NCBI RefSeq assembly: GCF_910594005.1
Contig: NC_057823.1
Span: 96,768,015 to 96,832,014 of the forward strand
DNA length: 64,000 bases
Direction: 5' to 3'
Source of the DNA: Cervus elaphus
Taxonomy: Eukaryota; Chordata; Mammalia; Artiodactyla; Cervidae
Position 1 is the first letter of the stretch; each line of letters opens with the position of its first letter. The notes beneath the pieces are model-generated. The model did no database searches. It saw only the letters and a list, made by a program, of their open reading frames with translations, and was not told the DNA's origin. A program made the position numbers and the translations under genes. Positions 11,950 through 24,115 of the stretch are shown here, piece by piece.

Positions 11950-12691
11950 AGAATTGATTTCCTTTAGGATTGACTGGTTTTATCTCCTTGCAGTCCAAGG
12001 GGCTCTCCAGATTCTTCTCCAATGCCACAGTTCAAAAGCATCAATTCTTCAGTGCTCAGCCTTCTTTATGGTCCAACTCTCACATCCACGCATGACTACT
12101 GGAAAAACCACAGCTTTTACTATATGGACCTTTGTTGGCAAAGTAATGTCTCTGCTTTTTAATATGCTGTCTAGGTTGGTAGCAGCTTTTCTTCCAAGGA
12201 GAAAGGACCTTTTAATTTCATGGCCGCAGTTACCGTCCATAGTGATTTTGGAACCCAAGAAAATATAATCTGTCACTGTTTCCATTGTTTCCCCATCTAT
12301 TTGCCATGAAGTGATGGGACTGGATGCCATCATCTTCTTTTAATGTTAAGTTTTAAGCCAGGTTTTCACTCTCCTCTTTCACATTAATCAAAAGGCTCTT
12401 TAATTCCTATTTGCTTTCTGCCATAAGGGTGGTATCATCTGCATATCTGAGGTTATTGGTATTTCTCCCGACAATATTGATTTCAGCTTGTGCTTCACCC
12501 AGCTTGGCATTTCACATGATGTGCTCTGCATATAAGCTAAATAAGCAGGGTGACAACATACAGCCTTGACATACTTCTTTCCCAATTTTGAACCAGTCCA
12601 TTGTTTTGTATCTGGTTCTAACTGTTGCTTCTTGACCTGCCTACAGGTTACTCAGGAGGCAGGTAAGGTGGTCTGGTATTTCCATCTTTGT
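11950..12691 (-). mobile_element. BovB (RTE) LINE, antisense fragment
   Basis: Reverse complement of the BovB reverse-transcriptase C-terminal region. The minus strand encodes recognisable pieces such as GSKITMDGNCGHEIKRSFLL and VVMRGCESWTIKKAEH (12,049-12,333), with stops and frameshifts further along. Both element ends are missing: the left end is the junction with Bov-tA at 11,949, and the right end stops inside the RT domain near 12,691. Confidence 0.9.
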
Positions 12692-13514
12692 CAAGTAAAT
12701 TTACCAATACCCTTAATAGTTAACAAGTTAAATGCAAGTCAATAACTTAGTAGCTAAATGTTTTCAACTCAGATTAAAATTTTCCTGTTAGGAAGCATGT
12801 TCTTTTCATTTGTTTTTCGTGACATTATTATTCCAAATATTCTAAAACATAGTCCATTAGGTGGACTATAGTTGCATAGCAAGGTTACTTTTGCTAGAAT
12901 GTTTAAGTCCCTTTTAATTTTATTCTTATTTTCTATATTCATAATGTTATTTATGGTAAAACATCCAATGCAATTATCAGATTTCACAAATTAGTGAACC
13001 TATTTTTTTATTTTTTAAACAACATTAGTAATTTCAGGAAGGTTTTAAAATTGCCTTTATTCATCTAAATTATAATACTTTATTTTTTAACCTAATCAGA
13101 TAAATAAAAAGAAAGAAAAGTGTCCTTTAGTCCATTTAATCTGCTTAAAGGATTACATATCTCTCCTCTCTACTTATTAAAAAAGAAAACAAAACTATTA
13201 ACATAGTTATCAAGTTAATAAACACATTAAATGGAAGCAAAAATAATATATTTATGTAACGATTCATCAGGAATAGAAAAACATTGCAAATTTATCTACA
13301 ATGTTTTAAAGCTTTACCTCTTGATTCCAATATTTTTTTGTTTTGATCCCAATATTTATCACACTATATTGAACTTTAAATATGCTTTTTCAGAAATAAA
13401 CTTATATGTGAAAGAGTTTTGGGGTGTCAAATTTTCCCCTGAACTTTCATTATTTGATTTCCTAAGAAGCAATGGCATATTTCAATTTACAGTAGGTAGT
13501 CTAGTTCTAAGCAT
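12692..13514. other. Unique DNA, nothing recognised
   Basis: AT-rich. The 117-codon frame at 13,231-13,584 has no recognisable domain and overlaps a MIR, so I do not call it a gene. Confidence 0.35.
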
Positions 13515-13735
13515 ACAGTTTCTAAGCAAGTTGACTGCCTGTGTTAAAATCTCTGCTACTTCACAAACTGCTTCTACACATTAACTGTGTATTCCTGAGT
13601 TGCTTTCTCTTTTTATATTTAAAATTGAATAATTATATAATCTAAGTCACAACATACTGCTAAGAGACAATTAAATATTTTCTATTAAGTGACTATCACA
13701 GTGCCTAAAACAAAGGTCATAATAATTTCTACCTT
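13515..13735 (+). mobile_element. MIR SINE (diverged)
   Basis: GACTGCCTGTGTTAAAATC, followed by a TCTGCTACTT core and ending near CAGTGCCTAAAACAAAG, follows the MIR consensus order in sense orientation with many substitutions. Confidence 0.5.
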
Positions 13736-15394
13736 AAACTAATGCATCATATACAAAGACCTGGTAAGCATGAAGCTAATTACATTAGGACCCAAAGTAT
13801 CTCTTTAAACACTTTACTGTATATCCTTACATACTTTCCTTATGCAGATATAGATTGACAGAAATTGTCATACAATACCTCATTTTATATTGCAATGTAT
13901 TATGAATAACTTACTATGCAAAGATTATTCTTAGTGAGTGGGCATTCTGAATATTTTTTAAGATTATTTTTGGACATTATGAGGTTGTTTCAATGAAAAT
14001 TAAAACACTTCTATTATAATTTTAAAAACAATTTATAATAATAAACACTATTATCTATCTGTTGACATTAGATGAATATATATTTTTAAAAACTATGGAG
14101 CTTAAGAAAAAAAATATTGTTTTTTAATTTATATTACTAACTAAAAGGACTTTTGTTATGTTTTCAGAGTTTTGTACTACAAATCTTGAACTGAATGTTG
14201 ATGAGAGCAGTTAATTCTTGATCCTTTCTAAGTCCTGATATTTGAGTAATTACATTAAAGACAGGCATCAGCAATACTAAATAACTCTGATTATACTGAA
14301 TGGGAGAGGAATGATTAAAAGTCCACGTGAAGCATTAATTTACTACCTAATTATCACCTAATACCAGTTGACTATTCTATTTATTTTTCCCCTTTGGGTT
14401 AGGTTATTTTGAATGAAATAAAAATTGCAGTGTAATAGTTTGCAAAGATCATAGGTAGAAGCACTATAATTCATCAAGGGGCCTAGTTGGGCAGCCTTGT
14501 CAAAATAGGTTAGTAAATTTCTCATGACTGTAGCCAGTGTTGCAACATTTTTAAAGACAGCAATCCATTATCACTTCTCTTCTGCCACCTGAAAAATATC
14601 ATCCCACAGAATCTGATTTCCTCCTGGGATGACATGACACTGCTCAAAAGACAATGAAACCTCCTTTTCCCAAAATATCAAATGACAATCTCTAAGCCAG
14701 AGACATGATATTATGTTCCTCAAGTCTGTTGTGTATTACTAAGGAAATAGGAAACTTAGGTAACTTTGATTCATTATGTTTAGATTTAATTTTGTTTTGA
14801 TTATATCAGTAATAAAAACAAAATTTGCTGCAATTATGTCTTAAAAGTATAACAATGTATAAATGTATAACAAGTCCTGTGGAGGAATATATGATATTTA
14901 TAGTTTTTACATATATATGGTTTTATAGTTCTATATAGGAAAGGTATAGTACTTGTTTTGCTGCTACGTCTAAAGTCAGGGAACTTAAGGCAATTGAAAG
15001 CTAAGATAATTATGAGGAAGATACATTTTTGTAACAGGGAATTGGTCAGTTTCAATTTTGTAATAGCTGCTATTTATTCAAATCAGCAAGAAAATGAAAC
15101 TTCATTATGATAAAACCACTTTAAGGACTAAACTGAGAAAAGGATCTGTTTTTCTTGTGTAGAAATCTACTCAAAAATGAATTCCTTTAGAACTACTATA
15201 TTTCTTGAAGTTCTTCTAAAATGAAACTCTTAAAAATAAGTTCATATGACACTCAATTCCAAAATTAAGCTTTTCCAGGAGAAAGCCTAATTTAAAAAAG
15301 CTTCATTTAAAAAAAAATTCTTAGAATATTGCCTATCAAGTAAATATGGTGATTATGGCAGAGACTGTCCCTGGCTACTAGCTATTCATAACAA
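13736..15394. other. Unique DNA, nothing recognised
   Basis: No gene or assignable repeat. The segment at about 14,500-14,760 is less AT-rich than its surroundings but has no recognisable coding content. Confidence 0.35.
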
Positions 15395-15775
15395 CCCTGT
15401 ATTTCCCAATCCTTGGATGTAGGCATGGCCTTGGAACTAATTCTGGTCTATGGGTTGTGAGTAAAAGTGACAAAGGTCACTTCCGAGATGAAATGATTAG
15501 GAGTCAGTGTTTAACTCCCTAGCCTCTCTTTTCCTTTGTCACTGAAGCCACTGAGGCCATGGGGAAGGTGTAAGATACTGAAGTTTCTGACAACTTGCAT
15601 CACTGAGAGCTGTGTAGAACAGGGATTTCACCCAGCAATTCACACTGAGTTTTCTTAGCCAGAAAGAAGAAGCCATTTTTAAAATAAGCCACTGAGATTT
15701 CAGGATTGTTCTGTTTCTACAGCCATGATCCAGACTATCCAGATTAATTCAGTGAACTAAGGTGAAGAAGATAGA
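15395..15775 (+). mobile_element. Old LTR-like fragment (MaLR/ERVL class?)
   Basis: The end segment AAGCCACTGAGATTTCAGG, followed by a CTACAGCC-type stretch, resembles the 3' ends of ancient mammalian LTRs. The preceding part (ACTTCCGAGATG) also fits this class. I cannot name the family. Confidence 0.3.
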
Positions 15776-16716
15776 GCATACAGGTCAAGTTTCCTTAATA
15801 GTAAATATAGCTTAAAAATGGGAAGAATATTGGTTCAAGATGGCAGAGTAGAAGGACATATGCTCATCTCTTCCTGTCAGAGCACTGAAATTGCAGCTAG
15901 CTGTTGAGCAGCTACCAACAGAATGATGCTGGAACCCACCAAAAAGAGATACCTCATGTCAAAAGACAAAGAAGCAGCCACAATGAGATGGTAGGAGGGG
16001 TGCAATCACGATCAGATTAAATCCCATACCCACCAGGTGGGTGACCCACAAACTAGAGAACAACAATACCAAAACATTCTCCCACTGTTGTGAAGGTTCT
16101 GAGCCCCATGTCAGGCTGCCTAGTCTGGGGAATGGGGCAAAAGGACTGAGAATCCCCAGGGAATCTGAACTTGAAGATCAGAGGGATTTAATCACAGGAA
16201 TTCCACAAGACTGGGGGATACTGAGATGGAGGCCACAAACAAAATCTTGTGGGCACCAGCGCCCATGGGAAAGGAGCAGTGACCCCATAAGAGACTGAGC
16301 CAGACTTACCTGTGAGTGTTGAAGGGTCTCATGGGGAGGTGTCAGTCAGCAGCAGCTCACCATGGAGCCGGGGGCACTGGCAACAACAGTCCTGGGAGAT
16401 GAGCCCAGTGCTTGGTGTGAGCCCTCTTGGAGATCTCCATTAACCATACCACAGAGCCGGCAGACTCCAGGACTGGGTTTTCCCAAGCCAAACAACTAAC
16501 AGGGAGGGAGCAGAGCCACACCCATCAGCAAACAATTGGGTTAATTTTACTCAGCTCTCTGGCTACCCACCAGAGCAAGACCTAGTTTCTCTACTGCCAG
16601 TCCCTCCCATCAGGAAGCTTTCACAAGCCTCATTCACCAGAGGGCAGACAGAAGAAGCCAGAAGAACTACAATCCAACAACTGCCTGAAAAAACCACATC
16701 ACAGAAAGTTAATCAA

Positions 16717-17600
16717 AATGAAAATGCAGAGGATTATGTCCCAGAAGAATGGACAAAATAAGACTACAGAAAAACAGTTAAATGAAGAGGAGATAGGCAA
16801 CCTTCCAGAAAAATAACTCAGAATAATGACAGTGAAGATGATCCAGGCTCTCAGGAAAAAAAGCGGGGGTGGGGGGGGAATTTGCAAGAATTGTTTACCA
16901 ATGACCTAGAAGAACTAAAGAACAAACAAACAGAGATGAAGAATACACTAGAAGGAATCAATAACAGCACAGCTGATGCAGAAAAACAGATAAGTGTCCT
17001 AGAAGACAGAACAATGGAAATCACTGCCACAAAAGAGGATATAGAAAAAAGAATGAAAAAACAACAACAAAAATGAAGACAGCCTAAGAGATCTCTAGAC
17101 AGCATTAAACACACCATCATTCTCATTATAGGGGACCCAGAAGGAAAGAGAAAGAACCCAAGAAAATATCTGAAGATATAATAGCTGAAAACTTCCCTAA
17201 CATGGGAAAGGAAATATCAACCAAGTCCTGGAAGCACAGAGGTTCCTAGGTAGGATAAACTCAAGGAGGAACACACCAAGACACATGGTAATCAAGCTGA
17301 CATAAGTTAAAGACAAAGATAAATATAAAGCAACAGGGGGAAAGTGATGAACAACAAGGGAACTCCCATAAGGTTTTCAACTGATTTCTCAACAGAAACT
17401 CTACAAGCCAAACCAGAATGGCATGATATGTTTAAAGTGATGAAAAGGAAGAACTTGCAATGAAGAATACTCTACCCAGCAAGACTTTCATTCAGATTTG
17501 ATGGAGAAATCAAAAACGCTCCAACAAGCAAAAGTTAAAATAATTCAGCATCACCAAACCAGCTTTACTATCAATATTAAAAGACCTCTTTAGGCAGGAA
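16717..17600 (+). pseudogene. L1 ORF1p remnant (coiled-coil open)
   Basis: ORF1p is the trimeric RNA-binding protein of L1. The coiled-coil part is the best preserved: the open stretch at 16,882-17,076 has residues EELKNKQTEMKNTLEGINNS followed by EKQISVLEDRTMEI, with heptad spacing. A run of G bases at 16,863-16,880 and indels after 17,076 break the frame. The RNA-recognition and C-terminal domains are still traceable as text (NFPNMGKEI-like near 17,195; TLQAKPEWHDMFKV-like near 17,400) but shifted. It cannot encode a functional protein. Confidence 0.8.
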
Positions 17601-17662
17601 ACATGAGACAGGGAAAAGACCTACAAAAAATAAACCCAAAATAATTAAGAAAATAAGATCAT

Positions 17663-17750
17663 CAGTTCAGTTCATTTCAGTCGCTCAGTTGTGTCCGACT
17701 CTTTGTGACCCTATGAATCGCAGCATGCCAGGCCTCCCTGTCCATCACCA
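17663..17750 (-). mobile_element. 88-bp BovB 3'-end insertion with target duplication
   Basis: The plus strand reads CAGTTCAGTTCA then CAGTCGCTCAG and stops at CCTGTCCATCACCA, which is the reverse complement of the last bases of BovB including its GAACTGAACTG tail. It is flanked by AATAAGATCAT (17,652-17,662) and ATAAGATCAT (17,751-17,760). This is a clean, severely 5'-truncated insertion into the older L1. Confidence 0.95.
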
Positions 17751-17862
17751 ATAAGATCATACATATGAATAATTATCTTAAATGTAATTAGATTAAATGT
17801 ACCAACCAAAAGACATAGACTGGCTGTGTGGATGAAAACATGTGCATGGATGCATTTCCATT

Positions 17863-18406
17863 TACCACATCATTCAACTTAACCCCCCATATTATATGTA
17901 ATTATTTGATATTGTTAGGTTAATCATGGTGCATTAAGACTTGCAATTGCAATTATCTTCCTATTTTTTGTCTGACTATTGTTTGTAAAAAATAGATAAA
18001 CATTTTTACTATTGTGATTATATAACTATTATTCATTTTAATACTATTGTATTATGATTGGTCAACAGAAAATAATAGAATTCTTTATCAATGAAACTAC
18101 TATTTAATAGAAAAATCTATAATCACTTTTTAAAATCCATATGCACGTTAGAATTATCTTGGAATTTTTTGAAAACTACAAATGTCTAGGTATTGTTTTT
18201 TCTCCCAAGCTCCGAATGTGATTCTAATGAGCAGCTGTGTTTCAAAACAACTGGGCTCATATGCTGATCTTTTACATTTATCAAGTTTGTTTCACTTTTT
18301 CTATTTCATATTCCATGCTCCCATTTTATTTAGTTTATGTTTTCCAATTTCTCCATCTCTTTGTTGTTCTTTCTTAAGCCTTTTTGAAGTTTACTAGAAA
18401 AACTTT

Positions 18407-18408
<2 letters not shown>
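17863..18408. other. Unique AT-rich DNA
   Basis: Nothing recognised. A 71-codon frame at 18,182-18,397 is hydrophobic and looks like chance. Confidence 0.35.
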
Positions 18409-18453
<45 letters not shown>

Positions 18454-18454
18454 G
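18409..18454. repeat. (TA)n microsatellite
   Basis: An almost pure TA run of about 45 bases with one G interruption near the end. Likely polymorphic and able to form hairpins. Confidence 0.95.
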
Positions 18455-18487
18455 AGAAGGAAATTGTAATAAGTTTTGGAACTGAGG

Positions 18488-18710
18488 ACTTCCCAGGTGG
18501 TGCTAATGGTAAAGAACCTGCCTGGTAATGCAGGGGACATAGATGAGGGTTTGATCCCTGAGTCGGGAATATTCCTTAGAGGGGGGCATGGCAACCCACT
18601 CCAGTATTCTTGCTTGGAGAATCCCACGGACAGAGGAGCCTTGTGGGTTACAGTCCATAGAGACACAAAGAATCAGACACGACTGAATCGGTTTAGCACA
18701 CATGCATGTA
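18488..18710 (+). mobile_element. Bov-tA SINE
   Basis: Full-length copy from GACTTCCCAGGTGG to the GCACACATGCATG tail. The tRNA head is diverged (CCTGGTAATGCAGGGGACA). Confidence 0.9.
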
Positions 18711-20084
18711 GTAGAATAACACGTAACTTTGTTCTGTATTTTCCAAGTCTCCTGTAAATGTGTTATTATACTTTCATAATTAAAAAAATGGGAAGAATGG
18801 AACAAACAAGGACATTCAATTATTAGCAAAATGTGAACTCTTTGAGATAATGACGTGAATTGTCACTCCATTTCCAAGAACTAAGCTGATGCCACTTTTA
18901 GGGCCTCACCTGTGAACTAAGGTTTCCCAGTCTGTGGGACTTGGCTGTTCTCAGAGCCGTTTGTTTGGCAGCCTGTGCGGGAGAGCAGATGTATTTGTGA
19001 GTCCAAGTGAAAGATTTTCAAACTCAGCTCCATAACTACTCTTCAGTTCTTTTCCACTCTGTTTCTCAAGTGGGAAACATTAAAGCTTGTCTCATGTTTG
19101 CCCACATGTTGCTAGGATTCCTCAAGTAATGTGTTTGCGTTATGACTTCTCGCTATCCCTAAAGGAAAAAAATCACCTAAAAATGCACCATGTGTAGGCA
19201 AGGAGCTATGGTTTTCATTAGTCATACACTCAGCCAACATGTGGCCTTATCTACATGTAGATTACTAGAATGTAAATGTGTATGGTGAATATTTAGGAAG
19301 CTAAGGCTTTGCTGGATGCTTTGGGAGAAATTTGGCTTATCCAACTCCGATGCACTGTGTCTTGTTTACCTTCAAATTTAATGTTCCAATTGTATTCACA
19401 ATAGCATCTGAGCCAAATTCAAATTTATAAACATGCATTTCTGATCTTGGATCTCTATGTGTGAAAACAAGCATTCTTTATATTACCGATGAGTTTCCTA
19501 GAAATTTCAGAATTAATTGCCTACTGTATTTTGTATTTGTATACTGACTTTGTATTTTACAAAGTCTTTGTAAAATTGTATGCAATGGGTTGCACATGCT
19601 ACCTTTTCCCCATTCCCCCTTTCCATAGCTTTGTTTCATCTTTTCCAGAAACAACAACATAATAAAAATGACCTTCTTTTAGAATGAGGGTTTGAATAAT
19701 AACTTCCCATTCCTCTAGTTCACATATTAAACTCAGGTCTCTCTTTACATCCCCAACAGGAACTTAATTGAAATATCTTGCATTCATCATCATTATTGAA
19801 AATGTGATGCCCATTCCCTTATACTACACATTAGCAGAGTTAGCATCTCTGCTGTTTCTTTATCAGCTGAATGGCACTGGAAGTGTATTGTGACTTTCTA
19901 ATTGAACAATTAGATACTACTGAAGGATCATCAGGTAAAGAGGCATGCTAGCTGCTGCTACTCTTGTTGCTGATATAGTGAACACTCACCCCTGAGCTTT
20001 CCCCCATCCCTCCGCCACCCTCTCATCCCAATTCAGAGAACGGGAATCTTACAGGTTTTAGCATAGACTTTTGACTCCTGTGTG
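18711..20084. other. Unique DNA, nothing recognised
   Basis: About 18,880-19,160 is GC-richer than its surroundings and carries no repeat I can name. No splice-bounded open frame was identified. Confidence 0.35.
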
Positions 20085-20282
20085 CTGTGTGGACATGTCT
20101 TATTCTTTACGACCCTATGAACTATAGTCCACCAGGCTCCTCTGTACATGGGATTTTTAAGGCAAGAATACTGGAGTGGGTTGCCATTTCCTCCTCCAGG
20201 GGATCTTCCCGACCCGGGGATTGAACCTGCGTCCCCTACATTGGCAGGCGGATTCTTTACCACTGAGCCACCTGGGAAGCCC
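20085..20282 (-). mobile_element. Bov-tA SINE with target duplication
   Basis: Antisense copy from the tail side (GGACATGTCTTATTC) to the tRNA head (CACTGAGCCACCTGGGAAGC). Flanked by CCTGTGTG at 20,077-20,084 and 20,283-20,290. Confidence 0.92.
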
Positions 20283-20290
20283 CCTGTGTG

Positions 20291-21044
20291 GTTTGACTTT
20301 GGGCAAATGAATCTTATTCAAAGGAATTTATCCACAGCCCTTCTTCATCCAAGTGGGCATCTTTGCTAAGGAAGATATGCCAAACTTCTAGCTCTTCAAA
20401 TTCCTGTAAGCAGTTGCACTATGAGGATCTCAGAATGTTATATTATATATGAGCACCTTATTTAGAAATATTGGAGAATTGCCAACTATTTTTATTTCTC
20501 AGTTCTTACAGAGGTATAATTTGAAATAGAACCACATTTTCCCACTCTTGTTCTCTCTCTGTCTTTGTCTGTGTGGGTGTGTCTCTCTGTCTGTCTGTCT
20601 GTCTCTTGGTTTTCAAATTCTCCAGAGTACAGTAGGAAAGGGATCAAATAAAGAACTCTAGAAAGTGAAGATTTTCAGATTTCACAGAAGCCACAGAGTG
20701 TTCGGGGAATCAGATGTTTTCATTTGAAACTATGGGCAATACTGCCGTCCTGCAGCTGTCACATGTATCTTAGTGTTCAGTGAGCACTGAAGTTTGAATT
20801 AGGCAATAGAATATAAAAAGAGCAACTGGTAAGGACAGAATTAGTATTTGGAATTATGGGCATGAGCACTTCTAAGGTTTTGGTTCTTATGCCTGAATAA
20901 CAGCCCAAGATGGTGGGATGCAAATGATTCTCTCTTTAAAAACAACAAGAACAAAAGCAATAACAACTTTCCACTTAATTGAAAAGAAATGATTGAATGC
21001 ACTGCAAGGACACTGATTCTTTAAGGGGCATGTTTTTAGTTATT
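20291..21044. other. Unique DNA with a TCTG-rich tract
   Basis: Holds the simple repeat listed next and otherwise nothing recognised. Confidence 0.35.
20545..20607. repeat. (TCTG)n/(TC)n simple repeat
   Basis: Pyrimidine-rich tract with TCTCTCTCTG and four tandem TCTG units near 20,585-20,603. Confidence 0.85.
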
Positions 21045-21059
21045 ACTATTTTATCAGGG

Positions 21060-21300
21060 AGGGCTTCCAGGGAGGGCTAAAGAATCTGCCTGCTGATGCA
21101 GAAGATTGCAGGCTTGATCCCTGGGTCAGGAAGATCCCCTGGAGAAGAAAATGAAAATCCACTCCAGTATTCTAGCCTGGGAAATCCCATGGACAGAGGA
21201 GCCTGGAGGGCCACAGTCCAGGGGATCACAAAAAGAGTAGGACATGACTGAAGTAACTTAGCATGCATGCACGCACGTGACTTAGCAACTAAAACAACAA
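21060..21300 (+). mobile_element. Bov-tA SINE
   Basis: Sense copy with a shortened head (GGGCTTCCAGGGAGGGCTAA), a full body and a tail GCATGCATGCACG running into ACTAAAACAACAACA. Imperfect flanking repeats (ACTATTTTATCAGGG at left, CACTATATCAGGG at right) suggest the original target duplication. Confidence 0.9.
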
Positions 21301-21741
21301 CACTATATCAGGGTAGGAAAATTCCAGAAATAGGAAGACTGTCCCTTGGCATTTCTTCAATTCTAAACATTATCATGATGAGAAATAATTTGCAGTATTC
21401 CACATGTGCACATACTAGATCTATTTATACTTACCCACTCACATTGTTAATAAACATATCATATCTGTTTGATTGATTTGATTCTTTATTTGATTCTTTA
21501 ATACTAGGAACCTATTTTTCCTTATCCACTCAAGCAATAAAAAGTATGTTCCAAAAATAAGTATAATTGTACATAACACATCACAATTTACTTTAAAAAA
21601 TTTGGTCATTTAAATAACCTGAAAATTTAGCTGATTGACCGCAGAAATTGTGAATCACTTAAAACACAGGTGATAAATGGGAACACAAGGTTCTGGACCA
21701 GATTCTCTTATTCCAGATCTCACATTACCTTCACTATGTGA

Positions 21742-21952
21742 AAGTGAAGTTGCTCAGTTGTGTCTGACTCTTTGTGACCCCATGGACTGTAGCCTACCAG
21801 GCTCCTTCATCCGTGGAATTTTTCAGGCAAGAGTACTGGAGTGGGTTGCCATTTCCTTCTCCAGGGGATCTTCCCCACCCAGGGATCAAGCCCAGGTCTC
21901 CTGCATTGCAGGCAGTTGCAATGTCTGAACTGTCTGAACCAGCAGGGAAGCC
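21742..21952 (-). mobile_element. Bov-tA SINE with target duplication
   Basis: Antisense full-length copy. Flanks CACTATGTGA (21,732-21,741) and CACTGTGTGA (21,953-21,962) differ at one base. Confidence 0.92.
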
Positions 21953-21962
21953 CACTGTGTGA

Positions 21963-22634
21963 TATGGATAGGAAATTCACTATACGATGTGGAGTGTATG
22001 ACACAGATGATACAGTAATGAATAACTTCAGTGGCCCATACCTTTCTCTGGCAAATTTTTTGCCTGGATTTACTATTTTTGTTAGTGGACTTTCATGCTT
22101 TGTCTTTAACTCTTGTTGGATTATCTTCTACGTGTATAATTGCTTAGAGCTTGTTTTCTTAGGTTTTGTTGTTGAATCTAAGCTATTCTTGTCTCAAGAA
22201 GTTCTCTCTAAGCTTTTGCTAGCCTGAAAACTTAAGTTGGGACATAGATCAGAATAAACAGAATGAACAGAAGAATTTCTTTTAACTCATAATCCTAGTA
22301 GTAATCACTTTCTCTGTATTGTTAAGTATTTTGCTATAAAATATTTCAGATACACAAATATTATAGAGAATACTATAATGTATAAACAAACTACCCAGAT
22401 TTTAAAATACTCAGTATTTGGTTGCACTTCTTCCAAATACAGTTTTGAGAATAAAGCACATTGGCATTTTATGCACCGCCTTGTAATCCCTTCATCTCCC
22501 TTCATCCCTGCAGATAGCCAAGACCCAAAGTCGGCATGTATTTATAACATGCTTTGTTTTTGTACAAATTTGTATCTTTATCCATAAACAATAATTTCAT
22601 ATATTTACTATCTTACACAGAGGGTATCTTATGA
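21963..22634. other. Unique DNA, nothing recognised
   Basis: Hydrophobic, T-rich open frames here (for example 21,841-22,227) run out of the SINE and show no domain. Confidence 0.35.
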
Positions 22635-22751
22635 TCTGTAGTATTTTTCTTTTATTACAATAATTTTATTGAAATAATTCATATATGTAAATTGCACCCT
22701 TTAACATGTACAACTAGGTGGTTTTGTTCTACAATTTTATTTATCTTTAAA

Positions 22752-23378
22752 AAATATATATACATTTATTTGGCTGCACCAGATCTTAGCTGCAGCATCT
22801 GGGATCTTTATTGAATCCTGTGACGTCTTTATGTTGTCCTGTGGGATCTTCCATGTGACTCACCACTCTCTCAGAGTGGCCCGCCAGCTCCAGAGCATGC
22901 GGGCTCAGCAGTTGCAGGGTGCAGGCTTAGTTGCCTCCCAGCAAATGGGATCTTAGTTCTCCAGCCAGGGATTGAACCCACATCCCCTACACTGTGGGCT
23001 TCCCTGGTAGCTCAGCTGGTAAAGAATCTGCTTGCAATGCAAGAGACTTTGGTTTGATCCCTGGGTGGGGAAGATCCGCTGGAGAAGAGATAGGCTACCC
23101 ACTCCAGGATTCTTGGGCTTCCCTGGTGGCTCAGATGGCAAAGAATCTGCCTGCAGTGTGGGAGACCTGGGTTTGATCCCTGGGTTGGGAAGATCCTCTG
23201 GACTAGGAAATAGCAACCCACTCCAGTATTCTTCCCTGGAGAGTTCCCACGGACAGCAGTGCCTGACAGGGTACAGTCCATGGCCTCGCAGGAAGCCAGA
23301 CACATCTGACTGACTAGGCACAGCACAGCCCCTACATTGCAAGGCAGAGTCTTAACCACTGGACCACCAGGGAAGCCC
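22752..23378 (-). mobile_element. CHR-2 SINE, antisense, interrupted
   Basis: TTATTTGGCTGCACCAGATC to CCAGGGATTGAACCC, then after the Bov-tA dimer CAAGGCAGAGTCTTAACCACTGG and CCAGGGAAGCCCC. This is the antisense order of the cetartiodactyl tRNA-derived CHR-2 SINE. The two halves total about 290 bp. Confidence 0.85.
22995..23328 (+). mobile_element. Dimeric Bov-tA SINE with target duplication
   Basis: A first monomer (22,995 to about 23,113) stops after CCACTCCAGGATTCTT and is joined head-to-tail to a second, full monomer starting GGGCTTCCCTGGTGGC. The whole unit is flanked by CCCCTACACTG (22,984-22,994) and CCCCTACATTG (23,329-23,339), so it moved as one unit. The same architecture occurs at 32,499-32,812. 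Confidence 0.92.
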
Positions 23379-23498
23379 CATCCCTGATTTTAGAACATCT
23401 TTCCATTCCTCTGGAAGACAGTAATTTACCTTTCTTATGTCTAAGCATCTGCCTATACTGGGCATTTCCCATAAAGAAGTTATGTGATATGTTGGAAA

Positions 23499-23640
23499 TA
23501 TCCCCTGGAGAAGGGCATGGCAACCCACTCCAGTACTCTTGCCTGGAGAATCCCATGGACAGAGGAGCCTGGCGGGCTAGAGTCCATGGCGTCGCAAAGA
23601 GTCGGACACGGCTGAGCCACTAGCACTTTCATTTTCACTT
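23499..23640 (+). mobile_element. Bov-A unit without tRNA head
   Basis: Begins directly at TATCCCCTGGAGAAGG, the base where Bov-A starts after the tRNA-derived head, and ends in TTTCATTTTCACTTC. The same start point is used at 61,768. No clear target duplication here. Confidence 0.85.
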
Positions 23641-24097
23641 CATGATTGTTTCTGGTTTCTTTCACTTAGTATAATTCTTTCAAGGCTTGACCATGTGGCA
23701 GAACCACCCGTACTATATTTCTTTTTGTTAATAAACAATAATTCATTGCTTAGAAGAATGCATTATATTTATGCACTCATTAGTTGATGGGCATTTGTGT
23801 TGGTTTCACATTTGGCTCTCATGAATAATGCTTCTATGAACATTCATATAAAAGGGCGAACATGTTTTCAGTTCACTTGGGCATATACCCAGGAGTGGAA
23901 TTACTTAGCTATAGGGCAACAATATATAGCATTTTGGGCAGATCACCAACTGTTTTCCAAAGTGGCTACTTCCTTTTACTATCCCAACAGCAGTGTATAA
24001 AGGTTCCAGTTTCCCCACATATTTATCAACACTTGTTATGTCTATTATTTTGAATTTCACCCATCCCAGTGAGTCTAGAGTGGTATCTTGTATTTTT

Positions 24098-24115
24098 TGT
24101 TTGTTTGTTTGTTTT
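24098..24115. repeat. (GTTT)n simple repeat
   Basis: Four to five GTTT units inside the old L1. Confidence 0.8.

Larger units (their letters stand above)
15838..17862 (+). mobile_element. L1 LINE: 5'UTR, ORF1 and start of ORF2
   Basis: It begins at TTCAAGATGGCAGAGTAGAAG (15,838), a typical start for this L1 class, passes through a GC-richer 5'UTR (15,900-16,700) into ORF1, and ends in the first bases of ORF2 (CCAAAAGACATAGACTGGCTG near 17,806). The 3' part is missing. An 88-bp BovB insertion interrupts it at 17,663. Confidence 0.85.

Noticed and set aside
20085..20282. tRNA-Glu-like box elements in the many Bov-tA heads
   Set aside because: These are SINE heads, not tRNA genes. None folds into a complete tRNA.
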